This document shows positions 22,576-33,472 of a stretch of DNA of 64,000 bases, piece by piece. How positions within the stretch are numbered: position 1 is the stretch's first letter; each line of letters opens with the position of its first letter. The position numbers and the translations under genes were made by a program. The notes below the pieces were generated by a model. That model was given only the letters and a program-made list of their open reading frames with translations. It had not been told where the DNA came from and did no database searches. The DNA is from Calvatia gigantea (taxonomy: Eukaryota > Basidiomycota > Agaricomycetes > Agaricales > Lycoperdaceae): NCBI GenBank assembly GCA_025093985.1, contig JACAAK010000003.1, positions 3,038,001 through 3,102,000 on the forward strand, written 5' to 3'.

Positions 22576-24223
22576 CTACATAATAACGCAGTCCTTATCT
22601 TTATCCTTGCCATTCTTCCCTGCGTCAGATTCTCCATGCCCACGGTGCAAGACGGACCCAGGTCCGCCAGGTTGATGCATTGGTCCATTCTGTGCATTCT
22701 TTAACCGTTGTATCGCACGTTTGTCTCCTTTCTCAGCGGCACGCTTGTAGTATGTCATCGCCCTAAGTCAGGTAAAACCTTGAGATCATTAGTAATAAAC
22801 GACGCAGAAACAACGTACTCTTGGAGATTAGCCGGTGTACCGATTCCCACCTCCAGGAAGTATCCACAGGCGTACATCGCTTTGGCGAGGCCCGCTTCTG
22901 CGGCTTTCTGAGCCCATAGGAAAGCCTCGGTGTCAGACTGCGGGAGGACACCGGGCGAGCCAACAAGGTACCATGCTGTCAATGCAAAACATGCATCACG
23001 GTGGTTCTGCTGCGCAGCGATGTTCTATCGGAAAGAGGTTGAGGAATAGGAATTAGGAAGAAAGATATGCAACACACATAGTAATGGATGGATAATGCGG
23101 GATCTTGAGGGCATCCCATCTTCCCATATTCGTAGCACTCGCCTAATCTATATGCACTTGGAGCATATCCAAGCTCCGCAGCTTGTGCCAGTAATTCCGT
23201 TGAGTATTCATAATCAACGAAGACGACATTGTCGATGCCGCGTTCGTGAAGTAATGCCAATTCATGAAGGGCGTGTGGAAATTCGGCTGTAGCATGTTCC
23301 GCACTTCTTTTGAGCCACTTGACACCCTCCTTAGGGCTCTTGGAAAGTCCGAGTTCGCCGTTGAGTTCTGCGATTCCGAGACGGTACATGGCACCAGGAT
23401 GGAGAGCGGCTGCGGCTTTTCGGAAGAATTGTAATGCTTTCGCGGATTCTCTGCGACATCCCCAACCATTCTCACAGCAGGTACCTGCACGATATGCTGC
23501 GTCCGGATGACCGTGTTTAGCGGCGAGGACAAAGAGGGGATAAGCACGGTCAAAGTCTTGTTTTCCCTTGGCGGTCCCGATGCCATTTGCATAACAATCA
23601 GCGAGGAAGTACTGGCTGGCAGGATGACCTCTGTCAGCGAGGCGCTTCAATAGTGATGTAGCTTCGCGCACGAGGTCCTCGCGCTTTTCCAAGGCCTTTT
23701 CGACGGCCAAAAGGTTGCCTGGCGTATTCGGAGGGATGGGGAGCGATTTCGAGGCATCAATCATAAATACGGCGAACTCGAACTGAAGGTCAGGATCCTG
23801 GGTTTTCTTGGCATTTGCACGGTAGAGCTCGAGAGTTCGCTCATGGGAAAGGAGAGCTGCCTGCTTTCCGGGGCGAAGATGGGAGTGGTCGAGGATGGGA
23901 CCATTAGGAGGGGGAGAGGGGGCACGGATTGACTGCGTAGCGACGGAACTGGCACCCCGATAGGGAATATGGTCTGGTTCTGGCTGGAGGTTGCCTGAAT
24001 ACGAGTTGCGCAGGGCAGGCTGATGGCTAGGAGGAGCGGCAGCGAAGAAATCATCATTGTCATCGTCGCCCGGAATGGGAAGATTGTTGTGGGACAAGGC
24101 GGGGGAATTATCGACGTCGTTGTTGAAGTTGTCTCTGCTCGGGCGTGGATGGGGGAGTGGGTCGTGGCCGGAGGAGTCCCAAGGCTGTGGATGCCATGCA
24201 GAGGGTGCGATGGGAGCCTCCAT
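22576..24223 (-). CDS. CHS4: chitin synthase regulatory factor Chs4/Skt5 (Sel1 repeats, CaaX end)
   Basis: Activates and localises a chitin synthase at sites of polarised growth. Three exons (23078-24223, 22819-23024, 22576-22762) total 1539 nt (512 residues). A disordered Pro/Asp-rich N-terminus of about 130 residues is followed by Sel1-like repeats, seen as the recurring A-x-Y-x-L-G/A-x-C/x-Y motifs: PASQYFLADCYANGIG, PDAAYRAGTCCENGWG, PGAMYRLGIAELNGE, PSAYRLGECYEYGKMG and AKAMYACGYFLEVG. The protein ends KDKDKDCVIM, a CaaX box of the farnesylation type with an adjacent lysine patch, also known from yeast Chs4. It shares a 124 bp divergent promoter with EXO84. Confidence 0.95.
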
Positions 24224-24347
24224 TGGAGAGTCAGATGATGGTGGTTAGAAAGAGGAACGTCACCTTAATTATTTATTTAATTATATGCACAGACATGGCT
24301 TAAAGTTAGCTCACATCGCCCGTCACCCACGGACACTCAGGAGCAGA
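24224..24347. promoter_or_regulatory. 124 bp bidirectional promoter, CHS4 / EXO84
   Basis: Only 124 bp separate the start codon of CHS4 (24223, minus) and the preferred EXO84 start (24348, plus). It contains an AT-rich core (TTAATTATTTATTTAATTAT, 24265-24284). Both promoters must lie here or overlap the 5' coding ends. That the two genes are co-regulated is an inference. Confidence 0.6.
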
Positions 24348-27300
24348 ATGGACTCCTCCCTCCGCACCCGCCGTCCATCCCAGGCCCCCCGCAAACCTGC
24401 ACAGCGTAGTCCCAGCAAGCTTTCTAAACACACCCCACGCGATGCTCGCAAGTCCCGCGTCGATGACAAGATCAAAAAACGCATGTCCATGCGCTATGCA
24501 GATATATCGAGTCCAACCGAACTTCATGCCATCCCTGCAATCCCAAGCCTCCCAGGAGCAACAGCCTCCTCACAGCGCATCAAAGCACCTATCAGAGCAG
24601 ATGAAGATCTCCTCGACGGGCCCTCTAAGCCGCAGGACGGCACCATCGCGACCGAAGACAAGAAACTCCTCAGTTCTGAAACTTTCGATGCCCATGCCTG
24701 TACGTCCTCCTGTCCGTCTGGGTACCTCTACTAATGCCCGTACAGTTATTAAACTCAAACTCGCTAATTCAACGGAGGCTGAACTTAAAAGCCTTCAATC
24801 ATCTCTCCGCGTTGCTAAGGACGACACAGCGTCCGATCTCCAACGCTCCGTTTTCAAAAAGTATCCCTCACATGTCTCCAATGTCGGAAGTATCTGACCT
24901 CAAATTCAGCTATGCGGAATTCGTGCTCATCTCAAAAGAAATCTCGGTTCTTGAGAACGAAATGTTAGAACTCAAGGACCTTGCTCTCTGAATACAAATC
25001 CATGCCTTCGATGCTCCATATTCCGGACCCTACTTCCTCCAGTACCGGGACATTGTCCACGTATAAGCGCTCTTCCGTTGCCGATTTGCGTATCCTATAC
25101 TTCAACCAGATGCAAACTCTCCACGCATCCATTGAGGGTGCGGCTAAATTCGTTCCAACCACCCCCGGCAGACACGTCGTTGGTGAAATGGAGGGCGTGT
25201 ACAGTCTCAATGCGGCAACATACAAGGTTGTTGGCAAAGTCAAATTCGTCATCCTCGATGACGCCTTGCTGGTAGCTCGGAGAAGGAGGAGAAATGCTGG
25301 TGGAGGTGGTGATGGATCGACAGTGAATGAAGGGAAGCTCGTGGCAGAGAGATGTTGGGCCCTCGGTGACATGCTCGTTCTCGATACCAAAGACTCCCCC
25401 AGTGCGTTCTCTCCTCATATTTACCTGGAACCCTTTTCTTGATCCCAGTACAAAGATATGATCAATGTGTTTAAGATTCGTCAGGGCAAAGAAACTCATG
25501 TGTATCGAACCGAGACCGCCGCCGACAAGAAGTCTCTCCTCGCTCAGTTCAGACAAGTTGCAGATGAATTGGCAGCCAAGAAGAGAAAGGAGCGGGAAGG
25601 TGAACATGAAAGGCGGAAAAGCATGTGGCAGGGCGGCGACGTTGGTCACCTTATCATTTATGTTCATCAAGATGGGCTAAACGTTACTTTCAGAGAACTT
25701 CTGTCCCACCACCTATGCCGGAATGGATGGCTGACCTAGCGCGACGTGGTGGTGACTTTCCTGGGGAAAACGGTGTTGACGACGCTAAAGAAAAGGCAGA
25801 AAGAGATGCTCGATGGGCCGGGGAATGGTCCGATGACTTGACAGTGGCGATCGCACTTAGAGAGTGGACAAGAGGTGTGGATTTGGTTGAACAAGGTACG
25901 ACTCCCTTCATGCAACTCGCAACTCTGCTCATGATGACGACAGGACAAGCCCGCTCATCAACCACACCTCAGCTACAAACCAAATTGCCCAACCTGACCA
26001 ACCAGCTCACAGCCGCTCTCCTTGCGTCTCTCTCTTTAACTTCGAATAAGAGGTCAACTTGTGTCATGATTATCTCCCTGCTTGTGCGGTTAAAGGCAAC
26101 CACTGCGGCTCGTAAGACGTTTTTGGAGATGCGCACAAACGTAATCACAGGGTTGATGAGGAAGATCCGATTTGAAGGAGACATTAATTCATATGTGGGA
26201 GACCTTAGCATTGTTTGGTTCACGGGTATCAAGCATACTGCCGACTGGTATCTGGCAAGCTTCAAGGACAATGAATCTACAAGCGGTACACAAATACCTA
26301 CTCCTTAGCCTCTTGTACTGACTTGTATCTTTCCCACCCCAGAATTTGTTGTATGGGCTCAGGATCAGTTGGGACAATTTGCGGAAATGTTCAGAAAACA
26401 AGTGTTTACGAAGGATGTGGAATCCAGGATCGTCCAAGAAGCCACCGCTATTGCACAGGTGGAAAGCCGGAAGGTGGGGTTTCTCTACCCTTGTCTACCC
26501 AAGAAATCTGACGGGAGTCCAGCTCCTCCAAGAACACGGCCTTGATTTCCGCTACCTACTCAACCAGCTCCTTGTCGAAAAGCCCAAGGAAACTGACAAA
26601 AGAACAACTCATTTTTCCTTCGCTGCCCATAGAGTAACAAAGCAGGGCGACTTTTCTTCGCCCCCTAAGCAATCCGACCTTAGACCGTCCACGCCACAAC
26701 CCCCATTGCAACCAGAGGAAAAGGAACCCTCTCCGACAGAGCAGTTACCACCTCCTCCGCCACCGCCAACCCTTTCAGCTCCACCTGCACCGGGGAGGCG
26801 CCGTTCACCGGCACCCCCATCAGCCTTCAAAGAGCCGAACAGTCCGAGAAATGCCACACCACCGCCATCCGACATTACTTCAGCACCCAAAACACCACCA
26901 GCATCATCTGCATCAGCGTACCCTCCAACCCCCTCATATCTCAGTCGTAGTCGCACCCCTGTTGCCGCTACGTCAGCTGGTGTCAGCGCTCATCATGCAC
27001 TAATGCCTCCACCTTCTGCCGCCACCCTGGTTCCCCCTATGTCAGCACCTATCGCAGGGTTTGCTTCTTCACCCAGGAGGCCAAGATCCCCTCCATCTAA
27101 TAGCGCAAGCCTGCTCGCCGGTTCAATACGATCTGGTGGTCATTTTGGTTCCCTCAGAGACCGCAAAGTAGATAAAGATAGAGATTGGGATCCTGTGAGT
27201 CCGGGAGGAAGCGTGAGGGCTAGGTCTGTACGAACCAACCCATCATTACCTCCAAGGTCGACCAACCGGCCTGGGAGCCAACTTGGTAGTAGCGGAGATA

Positions 27301-27353
27301 GCGGGCAACCAATGCCCAGAGGGGTTGTTCCTCCCAGAGAGGGGATGATTTGA
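24348..27353 (+). CDS. EXO84: exocyst subunit EXO84 (apparent frameshift near 24983)
   Basis: Subunit of the exocyst, which tethers secretory vesicles at the plasma membrane. The start MDSSLRTRRPSQAPRKP is preferred over an upstream in-frame ATG at 24285. The N-terminal coiled region has FVLISKEISVLENEMLELKD, then LSEYKSMPSMLHIPD. A PH-like domain follows (HVVGEMEGVYSLN, KVKFVILDDALLVARRRR), then the C-terminal helical domain (WMADLARRGGDFPGENGV to GDLSIVWFTGIKHTADWYL, FAEMFRKQVFTKDV). The tail of about 250 residues is rich in Pro and Ser and probably disordered. The frame breaks inside ELKDL|LSEYK at 24980-24984, where one base appears extra (CTTGCTCTCT). The motif spans the break, so an intron is excluded. 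Confidence 0.9.
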
Positions 27354-27530
27354 TTTTTCCTGCCGTTACCCGATTTACTTTCGCTTTATGATATCCAAGC
27401 TACGTGAGATTCGCATAAAATGTAGGATAACGAGAGTATCTCAATTTGCCTAAGGTAGTTCCAAGCGTCCTTGAAATCGACAACGTGGTTAGAGGAAGAA
27501 CATCACGGACTCTCGTATTCATCCCCAATC

Positions 27531-30113
27531 TTACTCTGGAACTGCACGGCGATTTGTGAAGACTCTGTTGCTGGGAGGGTGTAAGTCACTTACTAGTAGG
27601 GTAGTCAATATTTTCAGGAAGAATGTACCAAGCCTCTGGAGATTGCTGGTGGTCAAAAGGTGGAGAAATGGGACCACAGGAAACTCACTATTCGCCTCTG
27701 AGTCAAGGTCGGCAATAGTGTTACCATTTCCAAGGAAGTAGAGGCGGTTCTTCCCATCACCATCCAACCTCTCATAGTTATAGTCTTCCCAGCGTGGATA
27801 TTGTAGACTCTTGGCCCCGTGTAGAGGTGAACCTTTAAAAATAAGAGAGAAGATGAGCTCCACCAATCATCGCACAATCAGGAGAGCATTTTACCCGGCC
27901 AGAGACCAGTCACCCGACCTTCCGCCAACTTGCCAGCCTTGTACCATGAGCGGCACCTCTGACCGAAGACAGTCTGTAAATAGTTAAGTGAGTTACCTAC
28001 CTGGCACGCCTGGGGATTAAAAATTTCATACCTTGGGGAAGTAGTTCTGGCGGTAGGAGTGAGCTTTTTGTTGCGCTGTAGGGGTACTAATTTCCTACCT
28101 CTATGTATTGATCAAAGTCATTAACGGCTTCCGTCTTGACCTCTATACTCTTCAGGCGTTCACGTTGCATCTTCAGAACTGCTTGCACAGCATATTCCAC
28201 TTGGCGTTCGATAAGGAGTAACAAAGAACCAGCGCCAACAGCAGAGTTGGGGCCAAGCGCATGGAAGAAATTGGGAAAACCATCGGTCACAACACCAAGG
28301 TATGTCTTCGGGATAGGGGCATATTTATCTGCCAGGTCAACGCCGTTGCGACCAATGATAGGGAAGCCGTACTTGAAGGAGGTATCGAATCCTGCAGGGT
28401 GTACTCAACGTCATGTAGTGGCGCCACCAAAGGTAAGGATTTTACCAGTTGCACAAACGATGACATCAAGCTCCCGGATCGTTCCATCGACAAGTTCAAT
28501 GCCGCTGGGCAAGATCCGTTTTATAGGTGTGGGAACGAAGTCACACTGACGAACGTCAGTCAGATAACAATCGGGAAAACGGCCCCACGTCATACGTTAT
28601 CTTCACAGAGAGCCTCGAGGTAACCAGGCCCAGGTGTCAAGCGACGACAACCAACTGAAAAATCAGGAACGACTGCCAAAGGAATTAGATGAGTGGATGG
28701 TAGACGACGGTTCCTTACGGTGATCCGCGATCCAGGGCTTCTTCTCTAAACGCTTGAGCATATCCCTTTTGAATTCCTCTTGCGCAAATTTCTGAATAGG
28801 ATGACCATTGATTGTCGCAAGATGTGCGACCTGTATGGAACGTTATTAACAAGTCTATGCACGGGCCGGAAATCTACATTGATAGCATTCTCAAGTTTGA
28901 GACGCCAAGTTTGATAATAGACATCATCTTCAAATTTCCCGATGTCTCGCTCGTTGAAAATATCTGGTATGTGACGGTGAGTCTCCGGAAATTTGTGTAC
29001 GTATTCGGCTTACAGTTCGGTATGTCTTCGCCATTGGAAAGTTCCAAAAGCCGCTCTTTCGCAAATGTAGCGGAAATCCAGGCTTTTCCACGAACGAAGT
29101 TGTCCAACTTCTTAACCCGAGGTTGCAAGCTGGAAACAATCTGGATACCCGACGAACCCTTGATATAACTTGATGAGCCCCAGCTCGGGTTGTATTTCCG
29201 GAATTGACCTACCACACCGATTACTCCAACGCGTTTGTCACCCCAGGTCTTGACGGTATCCTCCCATGCGCCTTCTCCCTCCTTGGTCTTCCAAGCTGCA
29301 CTGTGAATAAGCTCCCCTTGGAAGCTATCGAGTCCTGGGATATCAGGCCAGGTCGGGATGTTGAGATTGCCGACACCAAAGAGAACGACATCAGCAGTAT
29401 CCTCAATTACCTCCGTTTCACCTTCTCCGCCAGCAATATGCCTACTGACGGAAATATGCCACTTCCCGCTGGTCTCATCATAACGAAGACCGATTACTCG
29501 GTGTTGGAGTTTGATAAATGGGCGCAGCTTGTACTTTTCGGCGACCCCTTCGATATATTGCAGAATCTCCGGGCCAGCAGCATAGAACTTAGACCATTTT
29601 TTCTTCGAGAGAAATCTCCTTGAGCATAGTGAAGTAGTGCAAAACAGGAAAACTGACGTTGGTCTCAAAAGTTAATTGATACTGAGGAGGTGAAAAGAGT
29701 GAGCGTAAATCAAAGGCAAACAAACTGTGATGTATACGCAGTGCGAGGGAATATCACAAGCCAAGCCCTGGAGAACTTTTTATCAGTATCCGGGTGTTCG
29801 TGAGCAAGAACCGTACTCACAGGATATTTGTTTGCAAACCAAGTCCCACCGATGCCGCTATGGGCTTCGTAGATAGTAAGGTCTGCGTTCTTAACGTTTT
29901 GACGTAGACTGATAACTCTATTAGCACCTCCGAAAACAAGCTGACGTTTCATGCGCAACCCACCGAATGCCAGATATAACTCCTGGTGGTTCTTCAGCGT
30001 CGACATCTAGGGAAGCAACGGTGAGGCATACCACTGTAACCAGCACCAATAACCACGACTTTCATGGGTCGGGCGTCATCGATACAGAAATTGCCTAGTT
30101 GATATGCCGACAT
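27531..30113 (-). CDS. FAD-dependent Baeyer-Villiger-type monooxygenase
   Basis: Predicted NADPH/FAD monooxygenase inserting oxygen into ketones or oxidising heteroatoms; the substrate is unknown. Starting at MSAYQLGNFCIDDARP, it has the FAD-binding VVVIGAGYSG and IGGTWFANKYPG, CDIPSHCYQLTFETN and WSKFYAAGPEI. The BVMO fingerprint F-x-G-x3-H-x3-W is present as FQGELIHSAAW, followed by Lys rather than the usual Pro/Asp. The second Rossmann motif, VGVIGVGSSGIQIV, is split by an intron. FVRGKAWISATF, KKPWIADH, VGCRRLTPGPGYLEAL, DVIVCATGFDTSF and the end RWEDYNYERLDG complete the fold. About a dozen introns; after splicing no frame break remains. No biosynthetic cluster surrounds it. Confidence 0.9.
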
Positions 30114-31126
30114 GGAGGGTGCTTGCGGGTCAGCGGACGAGAAAGACATTGAGTGGGAAGGGGCCTTGATCTTGACCCACGTCGACAGTGTGTAATTTAT
30201 ACTCTCCCAAAATTATAGCTGGCCTATCCCCACATGCGATTTGCACATAATCCACATACGTTGGCCTGCCGAGAGGGTGGTTACTCCTTACGGATTCCCA
30301 GTGATACACACCAAATGACGGTGGGGCGGCGGGTCGAATCCCTCAGCAGCTTCAATCGGATTTTCTGACATCCGCAGATGGGACAAATATAATTATAAGT
30401 GGGTCTTTGAAATATGGGGGATTGCGACTCGTGGGCGAAGGTCGACAAAAGGACTTCCCTCACTGAGCAGATGGGCGAGTTCATACTTGCCCCGTGAGCA
30501 GCAAGAGGGACCGATGCGTTAGGCACAGTGGACCAAAAGGTCAGGTGTGTTCGACAAATCTTGGCCAGTGGGAAAGTAAACGGTCCGAAGGAGTACGGAG
30601 GACTCTCACGCAGCAACAAGGAATCGGATCAGGAGAGAAGTCAAGGTTCGTCAAAGGACCAGGCAGGACGGAACAAAAATGGACGGCTGGCTGTTAGTTC
30701 TTCATCCCGATTTTCCAGGACGCGGAGGCTGAGATCTGAGAGTTCAGCCCGAGAGCTGGACAATGTGAGAGTCTCGGGACGTCGGGCATCTGAATGTAGG
30801 GCCAATTATTTTGAACTCTCGGCGCGCAGGCAGATCTGACCTTCGGAAACGCGAGTCCCAACTGAAATCAGATTTAATTGTTGCGCGGGGCCATGATATG
30901 TAGGTGTGGCCAACAGGTTTCGAAGGGGTTTTGGTATGAAAGGAAGATTTGTCTGTGTCAATGAACCGCATCCGAAGTAAACTTCAGTAAGCTTCATAAT
31001 TCATGTCGACATCGATTTTACTACTTTATTTTACTCGAAAATTACAATTAAAAGTGCCGTAGGTGAGGAATTCTTATTTATTTGTCTCTCGTCATTGGAA
31101 CATTGCGTATAATAACATTCATCACA
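30114..31126. other. 1.0 kb intergenic region
   Basis: Between the 5' end of the monooxygenase and the 3' end of the RhoGEF, both on the minus strand. It would hold the monooxygenase promoter. Short Arg/Ser-rich ORFs occur but have no recognisable domain. A GGGTCGAATCCC string at about 30330 is not part of a tRNA fold. Confidence 0.5.
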
Positions 31127-32887
31127 TCAAGGAACCATACGAAAAGCAGGGTGATCCTGGGCACTATCAGCTTTCTGGGCGAGCGTCATTGCCGCTTCGA
31201 CAGCATGCTCGGCTGCGATTCGGATATCAGGAGGGAGCGAGTGGGCTTGGAGATCTACGACAAACCTCAGAACCAGACGCTGGTGTGCAGCATACAATGC
31301 TCACCTTTGAACAACAGACCATAGCGGGTAATTCTTTGCGTCGGCAAAATTGCCAGGTCTCTGACTGATGGCTTTGATTGCGACTTCTGCTTGGAATTTC
31401 GAGTAATCATAGAGGTAACGTCATCAATGGTGGGGGTTCTCGAGTGCATCTTCTTGCCCCATGAACCAACGCGCTTCGTTAATGTGACTGGGCCCGCTTC
31501 GCCACCTACAGGACCAGGTTTCGCAGGGGCACTGTTAGAGCGCTTGACCAGGGAAGTAGAGTCGGAGTCGGTGAAGAACTGCCCGGCAACTCTGCACCAC
31601 TGCATAAACGCCTCTTCCAATTGTTCACATGTGTGAGTAAACGCGGTGCAAATACCCAGGACACTAGGATTTGTTTCCATTTCGCTCAAAAGAAGGCTGC
31701 TAGCGCGCACAAGCGGGGAAAGCCGGGATAGCATGAGAGGAGGGACTGGGGATTGTGTTTCACCTCGACTGAGAACCTTCAATGATAAGAGATAGTGGCG
31801 TTCTGTCCGGATCAGTTCTCGGCAGACTAGGAGTGTTCGTCGAGCAACCAACCACGCCTTGAAAATGTCGCCACTTGTAGAATCATTACAAAATGGATCA
31901 TTGTCGCTTCCATCAAATGGCTCCGGGTCGCTTTGCATTGGCGTTGCTGGATCAGGTAAAAATCTGAGGGTGGACCTTCCAGTCGAGCACAGGCGGCGCA
32001 AGCGCAGTTCTTCGAGGAGTTCGATGAACGTCTCGTCGGTCACTCGATCATCAGATATCGCAACGGACAAAGTCCATCGTTTATGTTGGGGCGAAGGGTT
32101 GTCTTGGTGAAACCAGGTATCTATCCCGGAGTGCTCATCCTTGGTTGCATCACCTTGATAATCCCGTACCCTAGGCCATGATGCTCGACGGATCCCAATC
32201 ACCTCCGTATCGGACATTTTGAGCCTTGGCCACATGTAGGTGTCTCCAATACGCGATCGTACGTAGCCTAAGGCGACAATTGGCGAGGATATTTCCCCTG
32301 TCCATGCAAGGGAGATCAGGGCCTCGGTGCTCATGTCATGAGGAAGGCGGCGGGGGTGAGGTGAGCGCAAACCATGAAGCTGTGGTTTGTTTGGCTAAGG
32401 AAAAGGTGAGCAGGTAATGTTTGTCAGTAGCCTTGCCACATACAGGAAGTGTTTCCGGGAACTTGACAAAGGAAGGATGGTTAGCCCTGGAAAGTTGTCC
32501 GTTGGGGGCGGCAGATAGGGAATCACTTCCTCTGCGCCGAAGAGCGCCCCTGCATGGCTCCGGGTCTGATGCAGGTTTATCTATTGATGGCAGAGTGGCA
32601 ATTGGACGGGAACGGCCGATATCAAACCGGGAGACAGTGAAATAGTCAGAGCGGGTAACCTGAGGATCGAGTGATATTGGGTATATGAGGTTTTGGGTAT
32701 AGAGGTGCATTTCGCCTTCATCTACGAGAACGTCTGAATGTATCTCTGACTTCGAGGGTTCTAAAGATGCATAGGCTAGCTTTTGGAAAGGGGAAGCTGC
32801 GCCGGTCGACAGGGCAGAAGAGAAGGAGGTATCACCATCAGAGGAAGTGGGACTCTGGGAAGGAGACAACTCGGGAGTGGGAGGCAT
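31127..32887 (-). CDS. DH-domain Rho guanine nucleotide exchange factor
   Basis: Predicted activator of a Rho-family GTPase. Exons 32444-32887, 31305-32394 and 31127-31254 total 1662 nt (553 residues). The N-terminus is Ser/Pro-rich (MPPTPELSPSQSPTSSDGD). The DH domain begins around LLVCRELIRTERHYLLSL and continues through PLVRASSLLLSEMETNPSVL. It closes with the conserved region 3 motif RDLAILPTQRITRYGLLFKDL. The ORF stops about 45 residues after this, so no PH domain follows; either the model is truncated at 31127 or this is a PH-less GEF. A 49-nt intron (32395-32443) resolves an apparent frame break at the N-terminal junction. Substrate GTPase unknown. Confidence 0.85.
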
Positions 32888-33472
32888 TGTGGAGGGGTTA
32901 GCCAGAACTAAGGCATCCCGTCAAAGACCTCCCCGACGAATTATAAGGTGAGTCCACAGCTAGCGCAAATGTGACATCAGCAACAATATATAGCGTAGCC
33001 ATGACAAACCAAGAAATGGGCAAGGCTAAAGCTGTGGAGTGGTCGACACAAATGGCTCGCCGCGAAACGAACGATGATGTTATTACAGTCCAGACACCCA
33101 TGAAACTGGGCGCTGCTAAGGAGTGTGGTTATGCATAGAATATTGTCATGGCATGGTGGATATAAACTACTTCTAGCGTCCGAGATCATGTATCATATCT
33201 AACTCCCAATGATGGTCGACCGCTGGACGGTTTTGAAACGGGGGACGTTCGGAGGTAGCGTGAGACCAGGAGACTGAAGGAGGGAGCGTCGTCACGTGAC
33301 TTAATTTCCTTCATTGCTCAGGACCGCCCTGCGTCTGACTGCGACGTGCAGCCGACTCTATCTTGTCACGGTTTTCCGAAGGCAAACAGATTGCACACCT
33401 AATCCATTAATTCCCTGGTGATACACCACCTTATTGCGGAAAAACTACAGGCCTAGGCGTTGACTTGTTCAG
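32888..33472. other. divergent intergenic region, RhoGEF / AP-3 delta
   Basis: 585 bp with no gene; presumably two promoters. Confidence 0.5.

Noticed and set aside
28990..29045. Frameshift in the monooxygenase
   Set aside because: An intron from GTAAGC to ACCAG joins EDIPN to YIFNERDIGKFEDD in frame.
30325..30345. GGGTCGAATCCC as a tRNA T-arm
   Set aside because: The loop is one base short and no acceptor, D or anticodon stems pair around it.
32395..32443. Frameshift in the RhoGEF N-terminal region
   Set aside because: A good GT-AG intron of 49 nt joins ETLP to NKPQLHGLRSPHP in frame.
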